From Coriobacteriaceae bacterium AM100-PB1-1D-6A (GTDB taxonomy: Bacteria; Actinomycetota; Coriobacteriia; Coriobacteriales; Coriobacteriaceae): a stretch of DNA of 64,000 bases. The translations under genes were made by a program, and so were the position numbers. The notes beneath the pieces were generated by a model, which was not told the origin of the DNA, did no database searches, and was given only the letters and a program-made list of their open reading frames with translations. The DNA is taken from positions 77,207-141,206 of the forward strand of contig JAQDNC010000007.1 in assembly GCA_027660625.1 (NCBI GenBank). The letters are read 5' to 3'. Positions 1 through 9,365 of this stretch are shown in pieces (the first letter of the stretch is position 1; every line of letters starts with the position of its first letter).

Positions 1-852
1 AAAGTCGGCGATGGGCTGGTCGCCCTTGCCGTCGAGCGAAGGCTGGATCAGGTCCTTGATGTGCGCGATGCCGGCGACGTTGTCGGGATCCTCGTGATAG
101 ACGGGGATGCGGCTAAAGCCGGTCTGGCGCATGGCGGACAGCACGTCGGCGACCGTTTCGTCGTCCTCGCACATGGTGGTGTCCACGCGCGGCACCATGA
201 CCTCGCGGGCAACGGTGTCTCCCAGGTCGAAGATCTCGTGGATCATGCGCTTTTCCTCGTCGAGCAGATCGTCCTGCTCCGAGACCATGTATTTGATCTC
301 TTCCTCCGAGACGTTTTGGCGGTCGTCGGCGCTCTTGATGCGCAGGATGCGGGCCAGGCCGTCGGAGCAGGCACCGGTCAGCCACACGAGCGGGCGGGCG
401 ATCTTTTGGAACACGGAGAGCGGTCCCACGACCTGCTTGGATACGCCTTCGGCATTAGCCAGGCCGATGCGCTTGGGCACAAGCTCGCCAACCACGATGG
501 ACACGAAGGCGACGGCGACGGTGATGATGACCGGCGCCAGGCCGCGCGCGATGGCAGAGAGCGGCGCGATGCCAAAGCTCATGAGCCACGTGGCAAGCGG
601 GTCGGACAGGCTCGTCGAGGCGACGGCGGACGAGGCGAAGCCCACGAGCGTGATGGCGACCTGGATGGTGGCGAGCAGCTGGTCGGAGTCGGCGGCCAGC
701 TTAATGGCGCGCTCGGCGCGCTTGTCGCCTTCCTCGGCATCGTGCTCCAACACGGCGCGCTTAGCCGTGGTGAGCGCCATCTCGGACATGGAGAAGTAGC
801 CGTTGATGAGGGTCAAAACGAGGGTGGTGATAAGGGAGATGGTTATGTCCAT
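1..852 (-). CDS. CNNM/CorC-type (hemolysin C family) membrane protein with CBS domains, partial
   Basis: The gene enters from the left edge, so its C-terminus is missing; 284 residues are visible. Residues 1-170 form a DUF21/CNNM transmembrane domain: hydrophobic stretches at about 4-20, 60-80 and 105-125, and the typical GELVPKRIGLANAE segment near 122. Residues 190-284 begin the CBS pair, with the linker motif EVMVPRVD at about 217 and FSRIPVYHED near 246. The family includes Mg/Co efflux and magnesium-related transport proteins; the name hemolysin is historical. The start was chosen at the ATG (852) that gives the canonical MDITISLI membrane start. The missing part should hold the second CBS and a CorC_HlyC domain. 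Substrate cannot be read from sequence. Confidence 0.9.
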   Translation of the reverse strand, partial: MDITISLITTLVLTLINGYFSMSEMALTTAKRAVLEHDAEEGDKRAERAIKLAADSDQLLATIQVAITLVGFASSAVASTSLSDPLATWLMSFGIAPLSAIARGLAPVIITVAVAFVSIVVGELVPKRIGLANAEGVSKQVVGPLSVFQKIARPLVWLTGACSDGLARILRIKSADDRQNVSEEEIKYMVSEQDDLLDEEKRMIHEIFDLGDTVAREVMVPRVDTTMCEDDETVADVLSAMRQTGFSRIPVYHEDPDNVAGIAHIKDLIQPSLDGKGDQPIADF

Positions 853-960
853 CGGGAGTTTCTCGAACCTCCAAGATTCGGGACGTTAGGGTAAAACGTT
901 GATGGCGGATAGGGCAATTGCGCTGGCGACCGAGCGGGGGCACGGGCGCTGGCGTGGTCG

Positions 961-1644
961 CTAGATTACGAAGAGGATCACCGCCATGAACTGGAAGATG
1001 CTGCCGGCGAGCACCCACAGGTGAAACACGCTGTGCAGATAGCGCACGTTTTTGGCGATATAGAACGGCACGCCCGCGGTGTAGCACACGCCGCCGACGG
1101 CGAGCAGGGCAAGCGCCACGGGGTTGAGCAGTGCCACAAGTTCGGGCAGCTTAAAGACAACGAGCCAGCCCATCAGCAGGTAGACCAGGCCACTTACCCA
1201 GTGCGGTTGACGCTCGCGCATAAAGCACTCGAGGGCGATGCCGATAATGGCGATGGCCCATACGGCAAAGAACAGCATAGGACCGCCGTCGTTTGCGAGC
1301 GTGATGAGACAAAACGGCGTATAGCTGCCGGCTATGAGCAGGTAGATGCAGCTGTGGTCGATAATGCGAAACACGCGCTTGGCGCGAGCGGGCTGAATCG
1401 CATGGTAGAGCGTGGAGGCAAGGTATTCGAGGATAATGCTGACACCATAGACAATCGCCGCGGCCATGTGGGCCGGGCCTCCGCCGCGCAGGGCAGCAAA
1501 TACGATCAGGAGTACCAGGCCCGCGATACCCAGCAGGCAGCCGACACCATGGGTGACGGAGTTCATGATCTCCTCGCCCACCGTGTAGTGTGGAACGGCC
1601 GCGGTCTTGGGTCGCGGCTTAGAACTGTCGCTCGAATCGGACAT
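961..1644 (-). CDS. Hemolysin III / PAQR family membrane protein
   Basis: A seven-helix integral membrane protein of 227 residues, the normal size for the HlyIII/PAQR (YqfA-like) family. Visible family signatures are EIMNSVTHGVG near the N-terminus, LEYLASTLYHAIQ, DHSCIYLLIAGSYTPF and a final FHLWVLAGSIFQF, carrying the conserved Ser/His/Asp residues thought to bind a metal. The first 20 residues are a short, charged, Ser-rich cytoplasmic leader. The ATG at 1644 is preceded by a GGAGG motif at good spacing; a TTG start 18 nt upstream would sit inside that Shine-Dalgarno sequence. It is divergent from the alpha/beta hydrolase. The physiological role in bacteria is unresolved; membrane-lipid homeostasis has been suggested for relatives. 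Confidence 0.9.
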   Translation of the reverse strand: MSDSSDSSKPRPKTAAVPHYTVGEEIMNSVTHGVGCLLGIAGLVLLIVFAALRGGGPAHMAAAIVYGVSIILEYLASTLYHAIQPARAKRVFRIIDHSCIYLLIAGSYTPFCLITLANDGGPMLFFAVWAIAIIGIALECFMRERQPHWVSGLVYLLMGWLVVFKLPELVALLNPVALALLAVGGVCYTAGVPFYIAKNVRYLHSVFHLWVLAGSIFQFMAVILFVI

Positions 1645-1751
1645 GCCGGTTATATCCTCCAACGTAAAGAGTTCTCAACACTATATCAAAGCGTCTAGGT
1701 ACGTGCGAAATTTGCACCATACGTGACCCTTTGTTTACCCATTCTTTGCCT

Positions 1752-1810
1752 GTTGACGCATCAACGGCGAACGTCCATAATGCGCTTGCATTAAATGTTG
1801 ACGTATTAAC
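1752..1810 (+). promoter_or_regulatory. Promoter and paired GTTGAC dyads upstream of the alpha/beta hydrolase
   Basis: A good sigma-70-like promoter is visible: TTGACG (1753-1758), a 17-bp spacer, then CATAAT (1776-1781). The -35 lies inside a perfect dyad GTTGACGCATCAAC (1752-1765). A second, imperfect copy, GTTGACGTATTAAC, lies at 1797-1810 between promoter and start codon. Two copies 45 bp apart look like operator sites for a dimeric repressor. The regulator is not identified. Confidence 0.55.
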
Positions 1811-1830
1811 ATCTTATAGGAGAATACCGC

Positions 1831-2796
1831 ATGGCTCAAAACGCACGTTCCCATCGAAAGCTCAAGATGGCCGGCATCGTTGCACTGGTGGTTGTCGTTG
1901 TGCTGCTCGGATTTGCCGGCAACTTTCTGTTTGACTTCGCGCTGAATCCCCAAGCGCCGTACACCATGAAGATGATGCAGAATAGCAAGAACGACAAAGA
2001 AGGCGAGCAGCCGGATGCCGAGGACACCGAGGCGCGGGCATGGTTTAAAGAAAACCGCAAGAGCAGCAGCCTCACCGCAGATGACGGAACCGAGCTCGCC
2101 GCTTGGTTTTTTGCCGCCTCGGAGAACACCCACGATTACGCCGTCTGCCTGCATGGATATACCAACGAGCCCATCGGCATGGCCCGATACGTCAAGCGAT
2201 TCCACGACCGCGGCATGAACGTGCTCGCGCCTGCCGCCCGCGCCCACGAGCGCTCCGGCGGCGACTATATCGGCATGGGCTGGCCCGAGCGGCTCGATAT
2301 CGTTGCATGGATTGGGCGGATCGTTGCGGCCGACCCCGAGGCGCGCATCCTGGTCTTTGGCGAGTCGATGGGTGCAGCAACTGCCATGAACGTCGCGGGG
2401 GAATCTCTACCCGCAAACGTAAAATGCATTATCGAGGACTGTGGTTATACGAGTGTTTGGGACGAGTTTTCCCTGCAACTCAAGGACGTGTTCGGCCTGC
2501 CCAGCTTTCCCTTGCTCGATGTAGCAAACTTGGTGTGCAACGTGCGCGCGGGCTACGACTTTCATAAGGCGAGCAGTGTGGAGCAACTCAAACACGCGAC
2601 GGTTCCCATGCTGTTTATCCACGGCGACCAGGACACCTTTGTGCCGTACAGCATGCTCGACCAAAACTACGACGCGTGCGCCAGCAAGGTCAAGCAAAAG
2701 CTCACCATCCATGGCGCCACCCACGCCAAGAGTGCGCAAGTTGACCCCGAGCTCTACTGGAACACAGTCAACAACTTCCTCGACGAGTATTTTTAG
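1831..2796 (+). CDS. Membrane-anchored alpha/beta hydrolase
   Basis: A 321-residue serine hydrolase of the alpha/beta fold (YqkD/FrsA-like, formerly DUF1749-type annotations). Residues about 12-30 form one N-terminal membrane anchor, so the catalytic domain probably faces outside. The oxyanion-region motif CLHGYTNEP is near 107, the nucleophile elbow FGESMGAAT near 177 (Ser in GESMG), the acid FIHGDQDTFVP near 263, and the catalytic His in GATHAKS near 295, so the triad is intact. The substrate is unknown; esterase or lipase-like activity is the family inference. The start has AGGAG nine bases upstream. Transcribed alone, with operator-like dyads in its promoter and a terminator shared with the convergent DUF362 gene. 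Confidence 0.88.
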   Translation: MAQNARSHRKLKMAGIVALVVVVVLLGFAGNFLFDFALNPQAPYTMKMMQNSKNDKEGEQPDAEDTEARAWFKENRKSSSLTADDGTELAAWFFAASENTHDYAVCLHGYTNEPIGMARYVKRFHDRGMNVLAPAARAHERSGGDYIGMGWPERLDIVAWIGRIVAADPEARILVFGESMGAATAMNVAGESLPANVKCIIEDCGYTSVWDEFSLQLKDVFGLPSFPLLDVANLVCNVRAGYDFHKASSVEQLKHATVPMLFIHGDQDTFVPYSMLDQNYDACASKVKQKLTIHGATHAKSAQVDPELYWNTVNNFLDEYF

Positions 2797-2834
2797 GCGA
2801 ATAGCAACGTCTGAGGCTTTATCTGACCCCCTAT

Positions 2835-2965
2835 TTTCGGAAGTATGCGGCAAAATCTGGAACTGCCGACCAGACCACAGTTTTACCAACAATTTATCAG
2901 GGGTTTTGTTGCCAAAAAATGTCGTGTGTTCGGCGGTCTCGAAATTTGCCGCATACTTCCGGAAA
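2835..2965. repeat. Foldback element E (about 130 bp, inverted arms)
   Basis: The arms CGGAAGTATGCGGCAAA (2838-2854) and its reverse complement (2945-2961) are perfect over 17 bp; the match extends to about 20 bp with one mismatch. The roughly 90-bp interior has no ORF worth calling and contains GACCACAG, a motif also seen in foldbacks A and C. It lies immediately beside the bidirectional terminator of the flanking convergent genes. Confidence 0.75.
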
Positions 2966-3000
2966 GCCGACCGCGAGCGCTGTGCTCACGGGCGGCTTTT
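2963..3000. terminator. Bidirectional terminator between hydrolase and DUF362 gene
   Basis: Hairpin AAGCCGaCCGCGAGC ... GCTCACGGgCGGCTTTT, with a T-run on the plus side and an A-run at the other foot, so it can act for both convergent genes. Confidence 0.7.
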
Positions 3001-3047
3001 GCTCAACTAACGCTACAAAGGCGCTTGTTTTGTCCAATAGATAGGCG

Positions 3048-4253
3048 CTATTTGACCTCGATGAGCTCGTACTTGCTCGTGCCCAGGCCGATCTTCTCGG
3101 CGTGCGCGATGCAGGTGCGCCAGTCGGTGTCGGGATGCGTGATGCAGAAGGGGTCCTTGGCCTGATCGCCCTCCAGATGCTCGTGGTTGTGCTCCATCTT
3201 GGCCGCGCTATCGGTGAGCTCGGTGTTGGGCAGCAGCTCGGATGCCATGACGGCGTCGGCGCAGGCCTGGTCGATGGCGACCGGGTCGAAGCTCGCGAAC
3301 ATGCCGATATCGTTGACGATGGGCGTGTCGTTTTCGGGATGGCAGTCGCAGTTGGGGCTAATGTCCATGGCGAGCGAAATGTGGAAGCTCGGGCGGCCGT
3401 CGACGACGGCCTTGGTGTACTCGGCGATCTTACAGTTGAGCACGTCGGCCGCGGCGTCATAGCCGGGCTTGATGGCGTCCTGGTTGCACACGCCGATGCA
3501 GCGGCCGCAACCCACGCAGCGATCGTGGTCGATGGCGGCCACGTGGACCGTGCGGGTGTTACCGTTGGCAAGCTCGCGCTCGCGGGTGTCGTCAAACGAG
3601 ATAGCGTTGTGCGCACAGACCTTTTCGCAGGCACGGCAGCCAACACAGTGCTCGGTCGCGACGTTCGGCTTGCCGGCGGCATGCTGCTCCATCTTGCCGG
3701 CACGGCTGCCGCCTCCCATGCCCAGGTTCTTCATGGCGCCGCCAAAGCCGGCCTGCTCATGGCCCTTAAAGTGGGTGAGGCTGATCACGATATCGGCGTC
3801 CATGAGAGCCTGACCGATCTTGGCCTCGCGCACGTACTCGCCGCCCTCGACCGGGACGAGTGCCTCGTCGGTGCCCTTGAGGCCGTCGGCGATGATGATC
3901 TGGCAGCCCGTGGCATACGGGGTAAAACCGTTCTGGTAGGCGGTATCGATGTGCTCGAGCGCGTTTTTGCGGCTACCCACATAGAGCGTATTGCAGTCGG
4001 TGAGGAAGGGCTTGCCTCCCAGCTCCTTCACGACATCCGCGACGGCGCGAGCGTAGTTGGGGCGCAAAAAGCTCAGATTGCCCAGCTCGCCAAAGTGAAT
4101 CTTGATGGCGACGAACTTGTTCTCAAAGTCGATCTGCTCGATACCGGCGTGACGGATGAGGCGCTTGAGCTTGTCGAGCTGGCTCTCGCGAGCATGCGTG
4201 CGCAGGTTGGTAAAGTACACCTTTGCCGGTGCTGCGGGTGCGGTTGCGGTCAT
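3048..4253 (-). CDS. DUF362 protein with two 4Fe-4S ferredoxin motifs
   Basis: A 401-residue cytoplasmic protein. Residues 1-180 and the C-terminal 150 residues match the DUF362 layout (KIHFGELGNLSFLRP, DADIVISLTHFKGHE). A bacterial ferredoxin insert occupies about residues 190-270, with clusters CVGCRACEKVCA and CVGCGRCIGVCN, each giving CxxCxxCxxxC. DUF362 proteins are common in anaerobes, next to redox enzymes or corrinoid systems; the reaction is not established. ATG 4253 has GAGGGGAT upstream. It appears monocistronic and converges on the hydrolase. Confidence 0.88.
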   Translation of the reverse strand: MTATAPAAPAKVYFTNLRTHARESQLDKLKRLIRHAGIEQIDFENKFVAIKIHFGELGNLSFLRPNYARAVADVVKELGGKPFLTDCNTLYVGSRKNALEHIDTAYQNGFTPYATGCQIIIADGLKGTDEALVPVEGGEYVREAKIGQALMDADIVISLTHFKGHEQAGFGGAMKNLGMGGGSRAGKMEQHAAGKPNVATEHCVGCRACEKVCAHNAISFDDTRERELANGNTRTVHVAAIDHDRCVGCGRCIGVCNQDAIKPGYDAAADVLNCKIAEYTKAVVDGRPSFHISLAMDISPNCDCHPENDTPIVNDIGMFASFDPVAIDQACADAVMASELLPNTELTDSAAKMEHNHEHLEGDQAKDPFCITHPDTDWRTCIAHAEKIGLGTSKYELIEVK

Positions 4254-4339
4254 AGATCTATCCCCTCGGTCTATATGGCGTTACAGACATAAGAGGATGG
4301 TACCCGTTGAAGCAGGGTTAATGTCAAGCACGGCGCCCA

Positions 4340-4504
4340 GTCATTGGGTAGTCATTGGGGACAGACTTAAATGACTGAAACCACTCATTGGGGACAGACT
4401 TAAATGAGTGCCGCCAGGGACAGTCCTTGCCGGCCCGGCCAGCGAGCCGGCGAATCGGCAAAGACCGTCCCCGATGACTAGTCGTTTAAGAACGTCCCCG
4501 ATGA
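4340..4504. repeat. GGGGACAGACTTAAATGA REP-like cluster, copy 1 of a direct repeat
   Basis: Two copies of CATTGGGGACAGACTTAAAT (near 4350 and 4386) are followed by a module GCCGCCAGGGACAG...GAATCGGCAAAGACCGTCCCC (about 4405-4475) and further GTCCCC fragments. The module reappears almost identically at 8025-8096, so the FtsX permease/ATPase pair sits between direct repeats. GGGGACAG/GTCCCC palindromes of this kind resemble REP sequences used by IS200-like (RAYT) transposases; no transposase is present here. Confidence 0.75.
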
Positions 4505-7171
4505 CTACTCTTGGACTTTGAGGGCTTCGGCCAGGCTGACGCGCCTGATAGAACGCGTGTGTAGCAGCGCCACGACCAGGTAGGTCGCAAAGCCAATGCC
4601 CACGCACGCCGTCATGGACCAAGCGGGCACGTAGATCTCGATATTGCCGTTGTAGGCGAGCAGCATCGAGCGGAAGATGGCCGTAAGCGAGCCAATAATG
4701 ACCGGCAGGCTCAGCACAAGCGACGCCACCACGCACAGCGTGATCGAGCGGATGTACAGATGCGAGATCTCGCTATCGCGATAGCCAAAGACCTTCATGT
4801 AGCTGATCGACCGGGCGCTGTGGTCGATCACAGCCTTGGTCAGCAGGTACATAAACAGCAGAAAGATAAACACCGCGAGCCCAACCATCATTCCGATCAT
4901 TTTGCTCATCATGCCGATAAACTGGTCGCCCACGGCGCGCATGTCGTCGGGCGTGGTGTCGCCGGCAAAGTAACGCGCATCGAGATCGAGCTTCTCGTCG
5001 CTCACATAGCCGTTAAAGTAGGCGGCGTCGTTGTCGAACAGCTCGTTAAAGTCGTCGATACTCATATAGATATTCATGTCCGACTTGGAGCCCCAGGCAC
5101 AGTCCTTGCCCGCGTACTCAAGGGAATAATGCTCGCCCTCGTACTTGTCGCCGAGCGTGACCTTCTGACCCTCGCTCCAGCCAAACTTATCGAGCAGACC
5201 GCCGCCAAAGACGATGCGCCCATCGCCGACGTTGAGGTCTTTCCAATAGCGCGAATCGGTTGAAATGCCGTAGACGGAAATCGTCTCCTCGCCATTTCCA
5301 TCGCCGCGGTCGTATTGCAGCTGGTAAACGGCGTATTTCTCAGCCTGTGCGATTGCGCCCGCGCCGTTGTCGGTCGTATTGACCGGGTGAATATCGTCGT
5401 TGTCAGTGTCAATCTTGGAGGCTTTGTCGATCAGGTCGATAGCCTCATCACGGTTGCAGCCGAGGGCATCGGCAAGATCATCGAGGCGCGCATAAAGCGC
5501 ATCCTTCTTGTCCTGGACCTTGGCAAGCGCATCCTGCGCCGCAGTCAGGCTCTCGGCAGACGGAGATGCGGTCGCGGCATCGGCTGCCGTCTGCGCCGCA
5601 TCGGCCGCGTCGTCAAGCTCGTCATCGGCATCCTGGGCAGCGGTTAGCAGCGCGCCGTCAACCGACTGCAAGCGTTCGAGTGCCGACCACTGCTCGCGCT
5701 CCTCGGCGGTGCCCTCGAGCTCCAGCGGCGCCTTGAGCGTGTACTGGTGCTCGGCGACCAAGCTCGTCTCGAGGTTGTCCGCGTAGTGCGTCATCGTGGG
5801 CAGAATCGCCAGGCCAAAGAGCAGCAGCAGCGAGGCAAACGCAATGCCCACGAAGAGCGTGGCGAAGTTGCCCAGGTTGCGCAGGAAGATGCGCAGGCGG
5901 AAGCGCGAGACAAAGCCCATGCGCTCCGGCAGCTGCAGGCCGCGCTTGGTGCCCGATTTGCCGCTCGCCTCGTGACGAAGGAATTGCAACGGCGTCTTGC
6001 CCATTTTGCGAAGCAAGCCCACCAGCGTGATGAGGATGAGCGCAGCGGCGGGAACCACGGCGCACTTCACAAAGATCTCCCAGCTCCAGTACACCTGGAA
6101 GGGCGGCAGGCTGTACGAACCGTAATAGAGGCTGCGCATGGGCTCGGTAAAGAACACAACGCCGAGCGCAGTGCCCAAAAGCGCCGCGACCACGCCCAAG
6201 ATGGCGGGAAGTGCAAGGTAGTGCAGCACGATCTCGCGGCGGCGATAGCCGCTGGCGAGCAGCGTGCCGATGATGGCGCTCTCCTCCTCGATGGTGGCGT
6301 CGGTAAGGACCACAAAGACGAACGCCATGATCACGATGATGATGTCGAGCAGCGTCATCCACATCATAGAGTCGCCGTCTACGTCGTCGCGCGCATAGCC
6401 AATGCCCTGATTCGAATCGGCGTCGATCAGATCGTCCACGCGCGCATCGGCATCGGTCAGCGCCTCGACCATATCCTGCTCCGCATCGATGCGGTCCGCA
6501 GTGGAGAGGTCGCGATCGGTAAAGGTAAAGGAGTAGGTGTAGGCGGGCGCGCCGCCGACGTCCTCGAGCGCGGCAAAGCCAGCGTCGGTGACCTCGGCCA
6601 CGCCATAGGTGATGGTGTTCACCGTAAAGTCGGAGTTGTTGAGGAACAGCGCCTGGTTATCGGGCTGAGTTATGATGCCGCAGATGGTGTAGGTGCGACC
6701 CTCGAGCTCGACTTTATCGCCCACGGACAGGTTGTTATTGGTGGCGAAGACACGGTCGATGGCCACCTCATCGTCCGTCTTGGGCTCCTTGCCCTCACAG
6801 TAGGACGCGATATCGACCTTGGTGCGGTGTGCGTAGGTGCGCAGCGTGCGCTTGGTGCCATCGTCGCCGGCGGTCTTTTTGATGATGGCGTCGATGGAGA
6901 AATTCTTGTAGAGCGTGACGCCGCCGACGTCGCCGGCTGCACCCTCGGCTGCCTTGAGCTGGTCTTTGGTGGCCTCGAAAGAGGTGGTCACGCGGCCGTC
7001 CTCAATCGTGTACGCATCGCGCATGTCGTCGATAAGGCAACCGATGGAATACGCTGCGAGCAAAAAGCCCGAGGTAAGGGCGATGCTTCCGCACATAAGC
7101 AAAAAGATGCCCAGGTACTTGCCGATATTGCGGCGCAGCTCGCGCGGGAGACGTTTTGTGAGAGGTGTCAT
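4505..7171 (-). CDS. FtsX-type ABC transporter permease (MacB-like, duplicated FtsX)
   Basis: An 888-residue protein with an N-terminal helix, a large extracytoplasmic region, a first FtsX permease block near residues 270-400, a second extracytoplasmic region, and a final FtsX block near 770-880. The second extracytoplasmic segment (about 490-590) is rich in Ala/Asp/Glu and reads as a long helical or coiled-coil insert. The ATG at 7171 follows the ATPase stop by 8 nt, so the two are translationally linked; a TTG 15 nt upstream is less likely. Such pairs export lipids, peptides or antimicrobials, or act as mechanotransmitters. The direct repeats at both ends of the pair suggest a mobile or recombinogenic cassette. 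Confidence 0.9.
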   Translation of the reverse strand: MTPLTKRLPRELRRNIGKYLGIFLLMCGSIALTSGFLLAAYSIGCLIDDMRDAYTIEDGRVTTSFEATKDQLKAAEGAAGDVGGVTLYKNFSIDAIIKKTAGDDGTKRTLRTYAHRTKVDIASYCEGKEPKTDDEVAIDRVFATNNNLSVGDKVELEGRTYTICGIITQPDNQALFLNNSDFTVNTITYGVAEVTDAGFAALEDVGGAPAYTYSFTFTDRDLSTADRIDAEQDMVEALTDADARVDDLIDADSNQGIGYARDDVDGDSMMWMTLLDIIIVIMAFVFVVLTDATIEEESAIIGTLLASGYRRREIVLHYLALPAILGVVAALLGTALGVVFFTEPMRSLYYGSYSLPPFQVYWSWEIFVKCAVVPAAALILITLVGLLRKMGKTPLQFLRHEASGKSGTKRGLQLPERMGFVSRFRLRIFLRNLGNFATLFVGIAFASLLLLFGLAILPTMTHYADNLETSLVAEHQYTLKAPLELEGTAEEREQWSALERLQSVDGALLTAAQDADDELDDAADAAQTAADAATASPSAESLTAAQDALAKVQDKKDALYARLDDLADALGCNRDEAIDLIDKASKIDTDNDDIHPVNTTDNGAGAIAQAEKYAVYQLQYDRGDGNGEETISVYGISTDSRYWKDLNVGDGRIVFGGGLLDKFGWSEGQKVTLGDKYEGEHYSLEYAGKDCAWGSKSDMNIYMSIDDFNELFDNDAAYFNGYVSDEKLDLDARYFAGDTTPDDMRAVGDQFIGMMSKMIGMMVGLAVFIFLLFMYLLTKAVIDHSARSISYMKVFGYRDSEISHLYIRSITLCVVASLVLSLPVIIGSLTAIFRSMLLAYNGNIEIYVPAWSMTACVGIGFATYLVVALLHTRSIRRVSLAEALKVQE

Positions 7172-7179
7172 GGCGCCGC

Positions 7180-7893
<714 letters not shown>

Positions 7894-7966
7894 GCTATCC
7901 CCCATTGTTAGCCTGTTGCTACTTTAATAGGGTAATAGTAAACCCGGGCGAACTATTTTCCAACCT

Positions 7967-8150
7967 ACTCATTGGGGACAGACTTAAATGAGCGATTTCA
8001 CTCATTTAAGTCTGTCCCCCATGAGTGCCGCCAGGGACAGCTCTTGCCAGCCCGGCCGGCGAGCCGGCGAATCGGCAAAGACTGTCCCCAATGACTAGGC
8101 GGAAAGGAGTGTCCCTATCTGCCGGCAGAAAAGGAACGTCCCCAAGTGAC
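7967..8150. repeat. GGGGACAGACTTAAATGA hairpin and second copy of the direct repeat
   Basis: 7967-7992 and 8001-8026 form an almost perfect 26-bp stem around a short loop. It is followed at 8025-8096 by the same roughly 70-bp module as at 4405-4475, then by degenerate GTCCC pieces to 8150. The hairpin lies downstream of the ABC-2 operon and could also act as its terminator. The 3.6-kb direct repeat brackets the FtsX/ATPase pair. Confidence 0.75.
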
Positions 8151-8159
8151 GGGTTGTGG

Positions 8160-9365
8160 CTAGGCGTGGGATTTGGTGCGCGAGAGGGCTAGGCCTACGG
8201 CGGCAATGGCCACGGCAAAGAGTGCCGTTACGCCCAGGTCGCAGGCGATGTCGCCCAGCATGGCAGACGTCAAATCCGAGGCAAGCGCCTTGCTGATCGC
8301 GTCGTTCACCCAATATGTCGGCACAAAGTGCGCCACCGTCTGCACGGCCGGGCCCATCAGCGACAGCGGCATCCAAGCGCCGCCCAAAAACGTCATGAGC
8401 ATGCCAAGCAGGTTACCCACACCGTTGAGCAGCTCCTCGCGCGCACCCAGGCTCGAAAGCGCAAAGCCAACGGCCAGCGGCGTGCACGCCAGGGCAAACG
8501 TCGCCGCCAGTGCCAAGCACACACGCCCCACGCCGACCTCGGCGACCGCGCCGGCAAAGCCCACGATGCCCATCATGCTCGACACGAGCCAAATGCAGAC
8601 GGTGAGCACGGCAGCGGCCGCGAACACGGCAAGCGAACGCTGGCGCTCGGAGACCGGGCCGGCCTCCATGCGGCGCACGCGCTCGGGCTCGTTCATGCCC
8701 GAGAACACCAGTCCCACCGACACGATGACCGACGAGATGATCGCGTATGCACCAAAGTTGAAATACGACTCGAGCGTGGCAGCGGCAGTCGAGTCGACCT
8801 TGACCTGCTCGATCTCGACTTCCGCGCGCTTGGCGGCCGCGTGCTCGGCGGCCCTTGCGACGCCACCGTTGGAGGCAGCGGGTTCAAGCGCCGCCGCAGC
8901 GCCCGCGAGCGAGACCCACCGCGAGGCCTCGGCAGACGAGAGCGCCGCCGCCATAGTGCCGGAGCCGTACGTCACGTCAAGTTTGGACAGGGCCTCCCCC
9001 GCACGGGCGGCTGCAACAAGATCGTCCTCAAACCCCTCCGGGATAAAGAACACGCAATCGGCGCTGCCCTTGGCGCTGTTGCTCTTGGCGAGCGCATCCG
9101 CAAGGTCGTACGTGTCGTCGCCGACGCCCGTGACCAGGTCAAAGCGTGAGCCCAGGTGCTTGGTAAGCGCCCGCGAAAGGTCGCTATTGTCGCGGTCGAC
9201 CACGATCACGTTGGCATCGTAGGGCTTGTACTCGGTGAGCTGCGACGAGTTCCAGCTCACCGAGGCCGCGATGAATACGCCCATGAGCGAGATGAACACC
9301 GTATAGATGAGCAGGTAGAACGGGTGCGCCAGCGCCATGCGAAGCGCGGTCTTAAAGGTGCTCAT
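8160..9365 (-). CDS. ABC-2 type transporter permease
   Basis: A 401-residue permease: one N-terminal membrane helix (YLLIYTVFISLMGVFIAASV), a roughly 170-residue external domain, and five helices in the C-terminal half. This is the usual ABC2_membrane_3/YhgE-like layout. Start chosen at ATG 9365, preceded by GGAAGGAG; it overlaps the end of the upstream permease by 14 nt, indicating translational coupling. Together with the next permease and the ATPase it forms an exporter, probably for a lipid, peptide or drug. The substrate is unknown. It is the last gene of the operon. Confidence 0.88.
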   Translation of the reverse strand: MSTFKTALRMALAHPFYLLIYTVFISLMGVFIAASVSWNSSQLTEYKPYDANVIVVDRDNSDLSRALTKHLGSRFDLVTGVGDDTYDLADALAKSNSAKGSADCVFFIPEGFEDDLVAAARAGEALSKLDVTYGSGTMAAALSSAEASRWVSLAGAAAALEPAASNGGVARAAEHAAAKRAEVEIEQVKVDSTAAATLESYFNFGAYAIISSVIVSVGLVFSGMNEPERVRRMEAGPVSERQRSLAVFAAAAVLTVCIWLVSSMMGIVGFAGAVAEVGVGRVCLALAATFALACTPLAVGFALSSLGAREELLNGVGNLLGMLMTFLGGAWMPLSLMGPAVQTVAHFVPTYWVNDAISKALASDLTSAMLGDIACDLGVTALFAVAIAAVGLALSRTKSHA

